Numbered from the stretch's first letter, positions 24,494 through 34,132 are shown. The stretch: DNA of 64,000 nucleotides from an uncultured Clostridia bacterium (GCA_945923775.1 CAMELR010000008.1:23717-87716); one strand, 5' to 3'. The notes: a model not told the origin generated them from the letters alone. Made by a program: numbers and translations.

Positions 24494-27337
24494 TCAACTC
24501 CTTCCTAACAATATATTAACAATTTCCTTTGCTGTTTGTCTGGGCTTGCCGTTCAGATATTCTGCGATACCTTCGGAAATAAACTCATCAATCTCATCTA
24601 TTTCGTTAATACCATAAACTGAAAGCAAACTTGCCTTTTGCTTGATTATATCACTTTCTGGCAGTTTTGTCAAGTCATCAAGTATGCTCTGCCGCAGTTC
24701 CGTTATCTTTTTCAGCTTTTCGGCATAATTGATATCATTTGCAGAAAGCTGTTCCAGAATAGCGTGACCAAGTTCATGACGATAGGCATGTAGCGGCGAA
24801 TCGGTAGACCACGCGCCCTTTTTCTTCATATCCTTTGCTGTCTTAGCCAAAAATGCCCTACCCTCTTTTCCACCAGCTCCATACACGGTCACAACGCCGC
24901 TATTCGAAGCATAATGCCCGAATATACCGTCATTACGATAAGGCGCAACTTCTACAGCATTCATCTTGTCCAGTTTCTCTAAACCGAACAGTTTAGCCGC
25001 TTTGTCATGCTGATCTGAGAATTCCTTCGCAAGACTTTCTGTTATTTCCTTTGCGCCGGATATCTTATTGAACTTTATACTATAATCGCCTTTTAGGAAG
25101 TGTGCGCCACTGCCGGCAGATTTACCCACAGCTTTATCAATATCATCAAGAATATCATCAAACACTTTGGGAACAGCATAGCCTTTTCGCTTTGCAACGA
25201 AAGCCTCGGCAACAGCTTCCAAAGGATTATCGGCGGCATATTTGCTTATGCTTGCCGCTGCGACCTGACCGCTCTTGTTGTTGGAATCCCATATATCAGG
25301 CTCACCGTGAATCTTTTTCATGCCGATGTATTTCTTTGGCTCATAGATACCACCCATTCGGTTGGCAGTGTTGTGCAGGAAATGAGCGTATTCATGCTCG
25401 ATAACTTCTCCAATGGTATCCGGAACAACGTTTCTCTCCGGTGTAAGCTGAACCAGAGCCTGGTCTTTCATCAGTTGAGCCTTGTGTCTTTCATACCCCT
25501 TTATCGACTTGTCGGAGAGGATTTTTTCGGCTTCGGCTAAACGCTTTTCAGCCAAAGGTCGCAGTTTTTCTTGCGTTTTATTAAACACCTCAATTGCTTT
25601 ATGGTGGTATTCGGTAAAATGCTCCGGGTCAACAATTGTGTTTCCGAGATACAGCGTATCTTCGTTCCAGCGATAACTTGCATAGGTGCCTCCGGATTTC
25701 AACGGATTAAACAACATCTTCTTAGGCATGATACCGTACTCGGAATACAGTTCTCTTACCTTGCTCTCGATCTCATCGACCGCCTCGGGCGTCATTGTCT
25801 TAGGCAGCTTGACCTGTTCAAAGATACCGTCATCAACAAGGCGCTTTCCGGCATCGTCGGCGTATTCTTTTTGTGCGCCAAGCATTTTTTCCTTGACATC
25901 CGCCGCCCTTGCTTCAATCACCTTAACCTCATCGTTCATCTGGCGAAGCCGTTTCATCTCTTCATCAGTGCCGCCATCGCCGAAATATACCTTTGCTTCA
26001 AGCTGCTTGTATTCAGCTTTCAGCTTTTCAGCCGCTTTTATCTCGTCAGAATACTGCTTCTTCAGCTCAACGCACTTTGAACGAATGTCCGCAGGCTTAT
26101 CCGTAGAAGGAACAACCGTGGAAGTGGGCGCTGTTTTAACAGGCTTCACACTCCCATAAGTCCTCACCCTATCCGACCGAAATTTCAGCCCATTATCCTC
26201 GCAGTAAGCCCGGAGCGCCTTATTCTGCTCCGCCATTCTTCGCCGGACTTCCTTTGCGCCCTCGGTGTCGCCTGCGGCTTCAAGCATATCGGCTTCGGTC
26301 TTGGACTTACGAACCTTGCGCTCCAGTTCCCTCTGGCGGCAGACCTTGTTGTAAAGTTCCTTGTCCTCCGCGTCATCGTATTCCACCGCCGACTTTGTAA
26401 AAACACCCTCGGAGCACCCCCGCGGGCGATGTCCGCAGTTTATCCCGAACAGCCCGTCCGGCTCGCCGAACGAGGTCTGCGACAGCGGAATGACCTTGTG
26501 CTTTCTGCCGTGCAGGTCGGTTATCTCGGTAGTCTTGCCGGAGCGTGAGATCAGCTTTCCCTGCCACGGACGGCACTTCGGGCGGCTGCCGGGGTGACTG
26601 CTCACCTCGAACACGTCCTGCCCCAGACTGTCCATGACGGAGAACTTCGCTTCCAAAGCGGTATTCTTGACCGTAGCACGGATATCCATATTGACGTAAG
26701 CCTCCGGCGACCATTCCCGACCGGCGCGGTCAATGAACGCCGGAATACCTTTCTGCGCCATTTCGTGAATAGTCGTGCGTACAGCCTTTGTGCGTGCCGC
26801 AGAGCCGTTCACAACATCGGCGGTATTGCTGTTCAGGATATCAAGGAACCCCTGCTTGTCGGCGATTTCTGCCTGCTGTCGGCGCATTTCAGCGTTCCAT
26901 TTGTCTGCAACGGAATTGACCGCGTTCACGAACGAGCTTTCCGCCTTGTACTTCATCACGGTGTTGACCTGATTGTAAACGTCCTTCGCCTGATTGCGGT
27001 AGTGTTTCACCGCGTTCTTTGCGCTCTCGGAGAAGCTCTCGTCCTGCCACATATCGGTAAGCCCGTCCTCTTCCAGCGCAGAGGTTATCGCCTGCTGAAC
27101 GGTATCGGCGAAATCAGCCGGAACACCCTTTGTCCCGGCGGCGATTATCCTTGCGGCGTCCTTTCGGAGCATTCCGAGGTTCGCCAACCGCTTGATCTGC
27201 CACTTGCTGACCTCGTTCAGCTCGTGAGTATCGTTCAGCGAAAGCTGCCGCGCGATAGACACCAGAAGACGCTGTTCAACGCTGTTGTATGTATCGGCGA
27301 GCGGCGCAGCGAGGTTCAGCGCGTCAAGAGCCGTCAC
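24494..27337 (-). CDS. phage minor capsid protein fused to two HExxH zincin domains
   Basis: 947 residues from the GTG at 27337, chosen because GGAGGTG lies 8 nt upstream; another GTG at 27346 overlaps that site. Residues 1-330 are Phage_min_cap2-like (PF06152), including SSHPGSRPKCRPWQGK and FGINCGHRPRG. After a charged coiled linker (about 390-500) come two separate metalloprotease motifs: HEYAH at 648-652 with candidate third ligands in NPLEAVAEAF near 707-711, and HELGH at 854-858 with FISEGIAEY further on. Ordinary members of the capsid family are about 370 residues. The tail therefore looks like an injected or virion-borne effector. Confidence 0.85.
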   Translation of the reverse strand: MTALDALNLAAPLADTYNSVEQRLLVSIARQLSLNDTHELNEVSKWQIKRLANLGMLRKDAARIIAAGTKGVPADFADTVQQAITSALEEDGLTDMWQDESFSESAKNAVKHYRNQAKDVYNQVNTVMKYKAESSFVNAVNSVADKWNAEMRRQQAEIADKQGFLDILNSNTADVVNGSAARTKAVRTTIHEMAQKGIPAFIDRAGREWSPEAYVNMDIRATVKNTALEAKFSVMDSLGQDVFEVSSHPGSRPKCRPWQGKLISRSGKTTEITDLHGRKHKVIPLSQTSFGEPDGLFGINCGHRPRGCSEGVFTKSAVEYDDAEDKELYNKVCRQRELERKVRKSKTEADMLEAAGDTEGAKEVRRRMAEQNKALRAYCEDNGLKFRSDRVRTYGSVKPVKTAPTSTVVPSTDKPADIRSKCVELKKQYSDEIKAAEKLKAEYKQLEAKVYFGDGGTDEEMKRLRQMNDEVKVIEARAADVKEKMLGAQKEYADDAGKRLVDDGIFEQVKLPKTMTPEAVDEIESKVRELYSEYGIMPKKMLFNPLKSGGTYASYRWNEDTLYLGNTIVDPEHFTEYHHKAIEVFNKTQEKLRPLAEKRLAEAEKILSDKSIKGYERHKAQLMKDQALVQLTPERNVVPDTIGEVIEHEYAHFLHNTANRMGGIYEPKKYIGMKKIHGEPDIWDSNNKSGQVAAASISKYAADNPLEAVAEAFVAKRKGYAVPKVFDDILDDIDKAVGKSAGSGAHFLKGDYSIKFNKISGAKEITESLAKEFSDQHDKAAKLFGLEKLDKMNAVEVAPYRNDGIFGHYASNSGVVTVYGAGGKEGRAFLAKTAKDMKKKGAWSTDSPLHAYRHELGHAILEQLSANDINYAEKLKKITELRQSILDDLTKLPESDIIKQKASLLSVYGINEIDEIDEFISEGIAEYLNGKPRQTAKEIVNILLGRS

Positions 27338-28739
27338 CCGATTCACCTCCGAAGAAGTCCATCACCCCGCCGCCCACAGAAGCCTCCTGCGAGATACGCT
27401 CCAGCTCCTGCCGTGCGGTTTCTTCATCGCATTTCTGCACGTCCATTATCGCGCGTATCTTGGATTTCAGTCCTGCCGAAACCAGCTTGATATTGTTGTC
27501 GATAAGTGTGTTTTCATCAACGATAATGTTGTCGTGCCAGCCGACTGTAACGGTATACTCCTGCTCCGGGAGAGTGCCGGACATTCTGCCCAGAACGACA
27601 AGCGCATGAACTACGCCCTCAATAGCCTCGGTCAGGAGGTTCTTGTGGTTCTTGACGGTGCGGGCGGTCTTGCTTTCCTGTGAGATTATCTCGGTTGCGG
27701 TTTTCATGCCCTGCTGAACATCAAACGAGAACGTCCCGGCAGAAAGCCCGGTCTGCATACACAGGATATTGAGGTAGGCGTTTATCGCGCTGACGTGCTG
27801 TTCTACGCGAAGCTCGGCGGTGTTGTCGGTGATTTTAACGTCCTTTTCGTCCTCGCTTTTGAGTGCCACGAAAGCCTCGTCGTCGCTGTCGAAATACCGA
27901 AGCTGTTCGCCGGTTTTCGGGTCAACAACGGTGCGAATGCAGCTTGACGGTACGATTATGCGCTTCTTGCCGAGAACGAACTCCCGCATGAAGCTGTCGA
28001 ATATCGTATCCAGTGATTTCAGCGTATCAAGGCAATTCGCGTACACCGACATTCCGAGCGGCGTGTCGTATTCCTCGTTGTTGCTGACGAACGGCTTGAA
28101 ATACGCGAACATCGGCACTGCGCCGGGGTAATCCACCACGGGCTGAAGCTCCGGGAAAAGCTCCGAAAGCGCCACTTCGTTTCCGAGAATATTCTCGTCA
28201 TTGCTCCTGAACAGCTTGAACCGTGACCGCCCGCTGCCGTTGTACTCCAGCAGATGAAAGAAGTCATTACCGTGATTGATGGTGCTGATGAAAATACCCT
28301 CGCTGATACTGCGCCCGTCCCAACGAACCGGGACGAACCTGTCCGCGATGATGTAATCTATCTTCGGCTCGCCGCCCTCAAGGTAGCATTTCAGGACGCA
28401 CCCGCCAAGCGCGTAAGCCGAGCAGAGCAGCTCGGGAAGTTGCCTCCAAAAGCCGTTTGCATTCAGCGCATTGTCAATGTACTGCTGATAAACCTCGTTG
28501 TCCAGCGTAATCTCGCACTGTTCCGCAAAAGTCAGCGCAGATAAGCTGTCACACAGCACCTTTGCCATGTTCAGCCGCAGGAGCTGTCTGTCGCCCCGGC
28601 TGAACAGTCCGCCTTTCTTGGTGGTTTTCCATTCCGGGCGGTTTTCGTAGACCTCCCGCCACTTTGAAATGCAGCCGGAATAATAGGCGCTCCCGGAAAC
28701 GGAAACGCCGAACTGCTGCGCTATTTCGCTGATGTCCAA
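27324..28739 (-). CDS. portal protein, A118/SPP1 type
   Basis: 471 residues from a TTG start that overlaps the terminase end by 19 bp. It has the typical order of an A118-type portal: N-terminal NRPEW and GLFSRGDRQLLRLNMAK, a central wing, and the stem/crown region near SFDVQQGMKTATEI. It forms the dodecameric DNA channel at the capsid vertex. The C-terminus is Gly-rich. Confidence 0.9.
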   Translation of the reverse strand: MDISEIAQQFGVSVSGSAYYSGCISKWREVYENRPEWKTTKKGGLFSRGDRQLLRLNMAKVLCDSLSALTFAEQCEITLDNEVYQQYIDNALNANGFWRQLPELLCSAYALGGCVLKCYLEGGEPKIDYIIADRFVPVRWDGRSISEGIFISTINHGNDFFHLLEYNGSGRSRFKLFRSNDENILGNEVALSELFPELQPVVDYPGAVPMFAYFKPFVSNNEEYDTPLGMSVYANCLDTLKSLDTIFDSFMREFVLGKKRIIVPSSCIRTVVDPKTGEQLRYFDSDDEAFVALKSEDEKDVKITDNTAELRVEQHVSAINAYLNILCMQTGLSAGTFSFDVQQGMKTATEIISQESKTARTVKNHKNLLTEAIEGVVHALVVLGRMSGTLPEQEYTVTVGWHDNIIVDENTLIDNNIKLVSAGLKSKIRAIMDVQKCDEETARQELERISQEASVGGGVMDFFGGESGDGS

Positions 28740-30022
28740 ATCTCTATCATCTCCTCCATGTAAGGCTCTGCGGAATATTCCAGAGCGTCAAGGCTGTCTA
28801 TGTTAGTCGTGCCGTCGTCCAGACGAACGTCCCGTTCCGGGTGCCTGCTGTCCCAGACGGCTTCGGAAAGCGCTTCTATCGTATGCTTGCACCGCCGCAT
28901 AATGAAGAACCTCCCCTGCGACATCATCATGCTGAAAAAGCGGATACGGTCAAGCACCTCACCCTTGCGGGCGTTCCTGACCTCGACCGGAATTCTGCGC
29001 TGCGCCGCGGCGGTGCGTATGCCCTTGATGAGGGTAGTTTCCGCGCTGTCGCAGTAGATATCGGCGGCGCTGCACTCTGAGCGGCAGCGGGTGATAAATC
29101 CGCACACATCATCGTTGAGGGTTTCCGGCGAAATTACTTCCTTGCGGTAGTACTCGTCAAGCACCACAATGCTGCGAAATCCCCTTGTAAATCCAACGAG
29201 AACCGCCGCATGAGCAGAGCCATTCCCGCCAAAGTCCAGACCCATGCTGCCGAAGATTATGTCCTGCGGCGGCTCGTCCAGAATGAACCGCTCCGGGTGG
29301 TCGGCGAACTCGCGATAGATAACGCCCTCTGCGGCTGTCCATTTGCCGAGAATATAGCGCTTGAAGAATACGCCGGAATACATCTCCCGGTAGCGCCGCT
29401 TTATCTCCTCGGACAGGGAGAGGTTGTCGTCCATTGTGAAGTGAAGGTACAGAAGCTGCTTCTCGCCGCGCTTGTCAATCCAATCCCGCTTGAACCAGTG
29501 CGCCGGACTGCCGGGGTTGCAGTTGAACCAGTATTTCGAGCCTGCGACAGAACAGCGTCCGGTCGCCTGCTGAACGAAGCTTTCCGGCATGAGCGCGACC
29601 TCGTCGAAGAACACTCCGGCAAGCGTTATGCCTTGTATGAGGTCTTGGGAGCGTTCGTCCTTGCCGCCGAAAATGTAGAAGTAATTTTCGACAGAACCTC
29701 TCCTGATAACTATAAGGTTCTCCGTCCGGTGTTCGGTTACAGAATACCCTCTCGACCGCAGCATGAGTTTCAGCCAGAACAGCACGTTGCGGCGGAATGA
29801 GCCGATAGTCTTGCCGCACAGTGCGAAGTTGCAGGTGGAAAACTCCGTCATTGCCCACAGAACAAATGACAGCGACATCGCGACCGACTTGCCGGAACGT
29901 ATCGCGCCGTCTGCGATAATGCCGTTATAGCCGCGCACAGGCGAGCTTTCGCACCACCAGTTCAGGACCTGCCGCTGCTTCTTAGAGAACGGCGAAAAGC
30001 GGAATACTGCCTTAATCTTCAT
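28721..30022 (-). CDS. terL: terminase large subunit
   Basis: 433 residues, start 30022 behind AGGAGG. The ATPase part has the variant Walker A DGAIRSGKSV and Walker B GVFFDEVALM. The nuclease part includes GSMGLDFGGNGSAHAA and YCDSAETTLIKGI. It packages phage DNA into the prohead together with the small subunit, which it overlaps by 11 bp. Confidence 0.95.
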   Translation of the reverse strand: MKIKAVFRFSPFSKKQRQVLNWWCESSPVRGYNGIIADGAIRSGKSVAMSLSFVLWAMTEFSTCNFALCGKTIGSFRRNVLFWLKLMLRSRGYSVTEHRTENLIVIRRGSVENYFYIFGGKDERSQDLIQGITLAGVFFDEVALMPESFVQQATGRCSVAGSKYWFNCNPGSPAHWFKRDWIDKRGEKQLLYLHFTMDDNLSLSEEIKRRYREMYSGVFFKRYILGKWTAAEGVIYREFADHPERFILDEPPQDIIFGSMGLDFGGNGSAHAAVLVGFTRGFRSIVVLDEYYRKEVISPETLNDDVCGFITRCRSECSAADIYCDSAETTLIKGIRTAAAQRRIPVEVRNARKGEVLDRIRFFSMMMSQGRFFIMRRCKHTIEALSEAVWDSRHPERDVRLDDGTTNIDSLDALEYSAEPYMEEMIEIWTSAK

Positions 30023-30473
30023 CGTTCCAATCCTCCTTAGCAGAGCCGTCAAGCGCATTCAGGAAACCATCGTCCGGGGTCTGCTCCTCCTCGCCGGATA
30101 GCTTCTTCTCCTGCATTGCAAGCTGCTTCTTCTGGAGCTTGACGCGTTCGGTATCATTGTCCTCTCCGATAATGCTGCGTATCTCCCGCACAGCAGCAAC
30201 GTCCCCGGAAGCCGCTTTCTTGATAAGAGCCGCGATAATAGCAGCCTGATAGGTCATCTCCATGACGTCAACGCCCATTTCGGCAGCGGAATTGTATATC
30301 TCATCGGAAACGACATCGGCATTCAGCATGGCGCTCAACACGGATTTCATGCTCTTTTTTCTCCTGCGTACCTCGCCGGATTTTTTGCCGCCTTTTCTGC
30401 CGTTCTTCTCGGCTTCCTCACGGCTTTGTTCACTTGTAAAGGGTATCAGATTGCTCTCATTCAATATCACCAC
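30012..30473 (-). CDS. terS: terminase small subunit
   Basis: 153 residues, with a very basic segment (NGRKGGKKSGEVRRRKKSMK) and a helical middle, directly upstream of the large subunit. The exact start is uncertain: GTG codons at 30473 and 30470 and a TTG at 30464 are all possible behind AGCAGGTGG. Confidence 0.75.
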   Translation of the reverse strand: MVILNESNLIPFTSEQSREEAEKNGRKGGKKSGEVRRRKKSMKSVLSAMLNADVVSDEIYNSAAEMGVDVMEMTYQAAIIAALIKKAASGDVAAVREIRSIIGEDNDTERVKLQKKQLAMQEKKLSGEEEQTPDDGFLNALDGSAKEDWNDED

Positions 30474-30495
30474 CTGCTTGCTTTATGGTAAAGAG

Positions 30496-30520
30496 AAAAC
30501 GCCCCGGATTGAGGCGCTTT
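30496..30520 (-). terminator. hairpin upstream of the packaging genes
   Basis: On the - strand AAAGCGCC/GGCGTTTT with one G-U pair and a 9-nt loop, followed by a T-rich tail. It separates the regulator gene at 30577 from the terminase genes and may be where a late regulator acts. Confidence 0.6.
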
Positions 30521-30576
30521 CGATATATTTTCATGATACCATTATACCACAGGTAGTTGTGACATTTGTGACAGAA

Positions 30577-30969
30577 TTACAAATCCCGCATAAATCGCGA
30601 GTAAATCTGCCGCACGCTTTCCGCAGTATTGTACCCCCCAACCTCATAAGCGACCCTGCGCCAGCTCATCAGGCTCACACAGCGGTAGTAGATTATCTGC
30701 CTTGTCAGGCTGTCGGGAATGCCGTAAATGTACTCCACGGCTTCATCACGCAGGCGCTGTATCTCGTCACGCTTTGCGATAATGCGGTTTTCCAGTTCGA
30801 TAATGCGCTCCGCTCTGTCCGCTACTTTGTCCGAAACTCCGCTCCCGTGAGAATTACCCGGCAGCGGAGAGCCTACCAGTGATTTGCAGCGGACGCGTTC
30901 AAGCTCGGTTTCCCAGAGTTTCAGTTCGCGGTTGAGGTAGTATATCTGTTCAAGTTCGGCTTTTGTCAT
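30577..30969 (-). CDS. phage late-gene regulator, sigma-region-4-like
   Basis: 130 residues (start 30969, TGATG overlap). An N-terminal coiled coil is followed by a C-terminal helix-turn-helix (SLMSWRRVAYEVGGY ... SVRQIYSRFMRDL), the layout of ArpU/RinA/DUF1492-type activators of packaging and structural genes. Its place just ahead of the terminase genes fits. Confidence 0.7.
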   Translation of the reverse strand: MTKAELEQIYYLNRELKLWETELERVRCKSLVGSPLPGNSHGSGVSDKVADRAERIIELENRIIAKRDEIQRLRDEAVEYIYGIPDSLTRQIIYYRCVSLMSWRRVAYEVGGYNTAESVRQIYSRFMRDL

Positions 30970-31367
30970 CAATTCTTCCTTTCCATTTCCGCAAAAAACT
31001 CGTCCACGTCCCTTGACCTGCCTTTGCTGTCGGTAATGATTATCCGCTCGGTATCTCCGAGAATTTCGTGATAATCAATGCCGTAAGACCGCAGCGCCTG
31101 AACCGCCCGAATGATAGCGGTATCAAAGTTAGTCGCTTTCGGGGAATTGCGCCGCAGCGTGTCGGTGAGGTCGCATTCACGGCTGAAATCGTCGTACTGC
31201 TTTTGGAGCGCATTGCCGAATTTTATCAGCCTTGCCCGCCCGAAGCCGAACACGTCATGCAGGACTATCACGGTCATAAGCTCGAAGGTAGTGCGCTGCG
31301 TGTCTATGGCTTCGGTGAGTTCAGCGGCAATGCGGCGTTTCAGACTTTCTTCAGGGCTGCATTTCAT
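30969..31367 (-). CDS. phage protein of unknown function
   Basis: 132 residues; the start at 31367 is preferred since AGGAGG lies 8 nt upstream, while the first ATG at 31373 is too close. It is mostly helical, with a segment VIVLHDVFGFGRARLIKFGN common in small phage proteins near late regulators. No function is assigned. Confidence 0.65.
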   Translation of the reverse strand: MKCSPEESLKRRIAAELTEAIDTQRTTFELMTVIVLHDVFGFGRARLIKFGNALQKQYDDFSRECDLTDTLRRNSPKATNFDTAIIRAVQALRSYGIDYHEILGDTERIIITDSKGRSRDVDEFFAEMERKN

Positions 31368-32061
31368 CGGCATTACCTCCTGTGATAAGTTCCGAATAAG
31401 GCAGGGTTTCTATCCAACGGCAGAAGTCGCGCCATTCGTCAAGGCGGTGGTTTCTGCGGGAATGGTAGATGTTTTGAAGAACGGCGTAATTCAGCTGGAC
31501 AGTCGCCCTCATGTTAAAGCTTTCCGGGAGCAGTTCGATAATCGCTCGCCAGTATTTCTTTTGTTCTGTGTCGTTGTATAGTTTCCTTAGGTGTTCGCAC
31601 TCGCCAACAACATACATCAGTGTGTCAATTGCAGCAGGTATCTTGTCGCACCCTTCATGGGTAAAATCGCCAATATCAAAAGGTTTGATGTGTATGGTGT
31701 GCATTTTACTGCATGAATTCCGGACTGTTCCAACCTTGTAAGTGTCGTATTCAGACCACCAGAACATAGGCGCTGTGATATCGCAGGTCACGTTGACCAT
31801 GCGCATAAATTTGGAGTGGTCTGTGCCGGCAGAAACGAGTTTCTTCATGAGGGTGAGATCGTTCTCGCCGATTATTAAATCAAAGCAGTTGTATATGTGG
31901 TTTGGATAGCATACGCTGAAATCTTCTTTGTGGGCGCATTCCACGCAATTGTGTACGTCGGAAGATACGCTGTCGCTTTTCTCCCAGCTGTTCCACGGGT
32001 TCCTCATTCCCCGAATAGCGGCTTCAAAGCCGTATACGTCGGTGTTTTTGAGTTTAATCAT
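31351..32061 (-). CDS. conserved phage protein, possibly ThyX-like fold
   Basis: 236 residues. Motifs FWWSEYDTYKVGTVRNS and SRRNHRLDEWRDFCRWIETLPY recur in Firmicute phages. The overall pattern is loosely like flavin-dependent thymidylate synthase, but the RHR(x)7S catalytic motif is not clearly present, so function is left open. ATGA overlap with the next gene. Confidence 0.6.
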   Translation of the reverse strand: MIKLKNTDVYGFEAAIRGMRNPWNSWEKSDSVSSDVHNCVECAHKEDFSVCYPNHIYNCFDLIIGENDLTLMKKLVSAGTDHSKFMRMVNVTCDITAPMFWWSEYDTYKVGTVRNSCSKMHTIHIKPFDIGDFTHEGCDKIPAAIDTLMYVVGECEHLRKLYNDTEQKKYWRAIIELLPESFNMRATVQLNYAVLQNIYHSRRNHRLDEWRDFCRWIETLPYSELITGGNADEMQP

Positions 32062-32252
32062 GTCATTTCCCTCGCTTTGATGTGAATTATATCACCGTTG
32101 CCTGTCGTCACGCGGAAATCAAACTGTGCCTCTACCTCGTGTTGTGCGTGAAGTTCCAGCCAGTCTATACCGTTCAGTACTTCAAGTGAATTTTCCACAC
32201 GCTTATGTGTCACTTCCAGCGTGTTGCAGTTTGTGATTGTTACGTCATACAT
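32058..32252 (-). CDS. 64-residue phage protein of unknown function
   Basis: Beta-rich small protein with start at 32252 behind AAGGAG, stop overlapping the next start (ATGA). No family recognised. Confidence 0.55.
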   Translation of the reverse strand: MYDVTITNCNTLEVTHKRVENSLEVLNGIDWLELHAQHEVEAQFDFRVTTGNGDIIHIKAREMT

Positions 32253-32259
32253 TGTTGTG

Positions 32260-32721
32260 TTACTCCTTGTCCATCTTAGTATCTTTGTATACCGGCAAAA
32301 CGCCGCCCTGCGCCCAGATATCAATATCATGCGGGGAAAGTTCTAAGAAGTTATTCTGCGCGATGTTGTGAGCCAGTATCAGCTTAGCTGCTGATATCAT
32401 CATCATGCTTGCGTAAGGAAAACGCTGTACAAACATTTTCAGCAGCCGTTCCCTTGTTTCAAGCACATTGTCGCCTTGAATGTCAATGCCATAAATGCTT
32501 GAAAGCGCCGTCAAGCCGTCGTCAATGGTTTTACACGACGAAAACTTCCGCTCGAGGATTTCGACAAGGAAATTACCCGTCCCGCAGGCGGGTTCGAGGA
32601 ACGTGCTGTCAATCCTGCGGCATTCCTCATCTACCAAATCGCACATAGCCTTGACCTCACGGGGCGCGGTGAAAACCTCTGCGAATTTATTCACTCGCTC
32701 TTTAGATTTAATTTGTTTCAT
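32260..32721 (-). CDS. short N6-methylase-like protein (motif I only)
   Basis: 153 residues; start at 32721 behind GGAGG. FLEPACGTGNFLVEILERK is the SAM-binding motif of type I-like N6-adenine DNA methylases, but the protein ends before any NPPY/DPPY catalytic motif. Thus it may be a non-catalytic SAM-binding relic or a reduced phage family. Confidence 0.65.
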   Translation of the reverse strand: MKQIKSKERVNKFAEVFTAPREVKAMCDLVDEECRRIDSTFLEPACGTGNFLVEILERKFSSCKTIDDGLTALSSIYGIDIQGDNVLETRERLLKMFVQRFPYASMMMISAAKLILAHNIAQNNFLELSPHDIDIWAQGGVLPVYKDTKMDKE

Positions 32722-33382
32722 GCGCTTCCTCCCACAAAGTTCCATCGTCTTTATATTTGGGATGTCCGTGCCGTTGTATGTATTTGTTGCGTGCTTCATT
32801 GCACTCCAGCCGGATATGGTCTTTCCACGGAGACGCTGCCTGCGCTTTTTTTATGCTTATCATTCTTGTGGCGTAGCAGGATTTACAGAGCTTTTTCCCC
32901 TCCTGCATATCATAAGAGCCACAATTAAAACATCTCCCGTCTGTTGCCCATTGAACATGTTGGTTTGGTTTGGTATTATAAACCTTATTTTTGTAATACT
33001 TCCTAAGACCCCTGATACGCTCCTCTTTGATGTGTTTTTCGCACATAGTATGACCGTCCAGAACGGGCTGATTACATCTCACACAAATCCCCGCCGCCTT
33101 TTTCCTCGCATAGCTGTCTTTGCGGTACTTTTGGCTAAGTTCAGGGGGAATGTACACCGAAGCTTGTCTTTCAAGGCAAATTTCGCAATGCTTAAAATTT
33201 CCGAAACGCTCTCTTCCGCAGAAGCACAAGCCAGCCCTGACATACATCTCTCTGAGTTCACGCGCACTCTCCCTCGCCATATCAAGGCACTCTTGGCAGT
33301 GAGCTTTCCCGTTCTCCGCTGGTTGACCGCACCTCACGCAAAGCCCTTGAGCCTTTTGCCGCATATACCATTCCTCCGGCAT
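32708..33382 (-). CDS. multi-zinc-finger phage protein
   Basis: 224 residues from 33382. It has at least four Cys-pair units (CVRCGQP ... CQEC, CFCGRERF ... CEIC, CVRCNQP ... C, CFNCGSYD ... CKSC), each like a small zinc ribbon, and is very basic. It is probably nucleic-acid binding; no named family. It lies two bases after the stop of a zinc-ribbon gene. Confidence 0.7.
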   Translation of the reverse strand: MPEEWYMRQKAQGLCVRCGQPAENGKAHCQECLDMARESARELREMYVRAGLCFCGRERFGNFKHCEICLERQASVYIPPELSQKYRKDSYARKKAAGICVRCNQPVLDGHTMCEKHIKEERIRGLRKYYKNKVYNTKPNQHVQWATDGRCFNCGSYDMQEGKKLCKSCYATRMISIKKAQAASPWKDHIRLECNEARNKYIQRHGHPKYKDDGTLWEEAHETN

Positions 33383-33383
33383 G

Positions 33384-33701
33384 TCACACCTCTTTGTCCA
33401 TCTTAGCCCCGCAGTGCGGACAAAATTCAGTTTCTGCTTGCTGTTCCCATTCATCGAAAATCGCAGACTTCCTGCATTCCGAACATATTGTGTCAAAGTT
33501 ATGATATACCCACCGCCCATGCACCACCGGCGCGACATCGGCGGCAGGCGTATCTTTCGGAATGACGATGAAGTCTTTCGCCAGCTCCTCGATGTGACCC
33601 TCTGTCCAGACTGGCTCATCATCTTCCGAAACAGAGCTAATGTACCAGTCCTGGAGATAGCCCTCACCGACCGCCTTGCTCTTGTCTATGTATTCACTCA
33701 T
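33384..33701 (-). CDS. phage zinc-ribbon protein
   Basis: 105 residues with CSEC ... [14 protein letters not shown] and [10 protein letters not shown], a very common short phage protein of unknown role. 4-bp overlap with the upstream gene. Confidence 0.75.
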   Translation of the reverse strand: MSEYIDKSKAVGEGYLQDWYISSVSEDDEPVWTEGHIEELAKDFIVIPKDTPAADVAPVVHGRWVYHNFDTICSECRKSAIFDEWEQQAETEFCPHCGAKMDKEV

Positions 33702-34117
33702 TCGTCGTGCCTCCTTTGTTTCAAAATTTCCAGCTTGTTGAGTGCTTTTGCTTCCAGCTGACGTATGCGCTCACGTGTTACGCTGAACTGCTTTCCGATT
33801 TCTTCGTAAGTACACTTTGCACCATTGATGGTAAGTCCATATCGCAGTACGATAATACGCTTCTCTCGGTCGGTCAGCGTGCTTGGAGATACCCCGAACG
33901 CAATGTTTATTAAATCATCGTCTGTGTCTGCCTTGAATTGCACTTCTGCGCCCTCGCTGCATTGCACTAGTGACATATACGTTTCAAGCAGCTTCGCCTG
34001 ATTGTTAACCAGCTCCTGCTTTATCGCAAGATTACGCTCCAGAATCCGTATCTGGTGTATAAACTCGTCCTTTGTCCAGTTTTTCAGCGTACTGTCTGCG
34101 TAGGTGTGTTTACTCAT
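33698..34117 (-). CDS. sigma-70 region 4 phage regulator
   Basis: 139 residues. After an N-terminal helical part, residues 80-135 are a clear sigma region 4: [15 protein letters not shown] ... [20 protein letters not shown]. Regions 1-3 are absent, so it is likely a DNA-binding regulator acting with host RNA polymerase rather than a complete sigma factor. Confidence 0.8.
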   Translation of the reverse strand: MSKHTYADSTLKNWTKDEFIHQIRILERNLAIKQELVNNQAKLLETYMSLVQCSEGAEVQFKADTDDDLINIAFGVSPSTLTDREKRIIVLRYGLTINGAKCTYEEIGKQFSVTRERIRQLEAKALNKLEILKQRRHDE

Positions 34118-34132
34118 TCCCGCTCACCTCCA

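Noticed and set aside
26594..27490. 298-residue + strand frame in the minor capsid gene
   Set aside because: Antisense to a coding region with clear motifs; Arg/His-rich nonsense.
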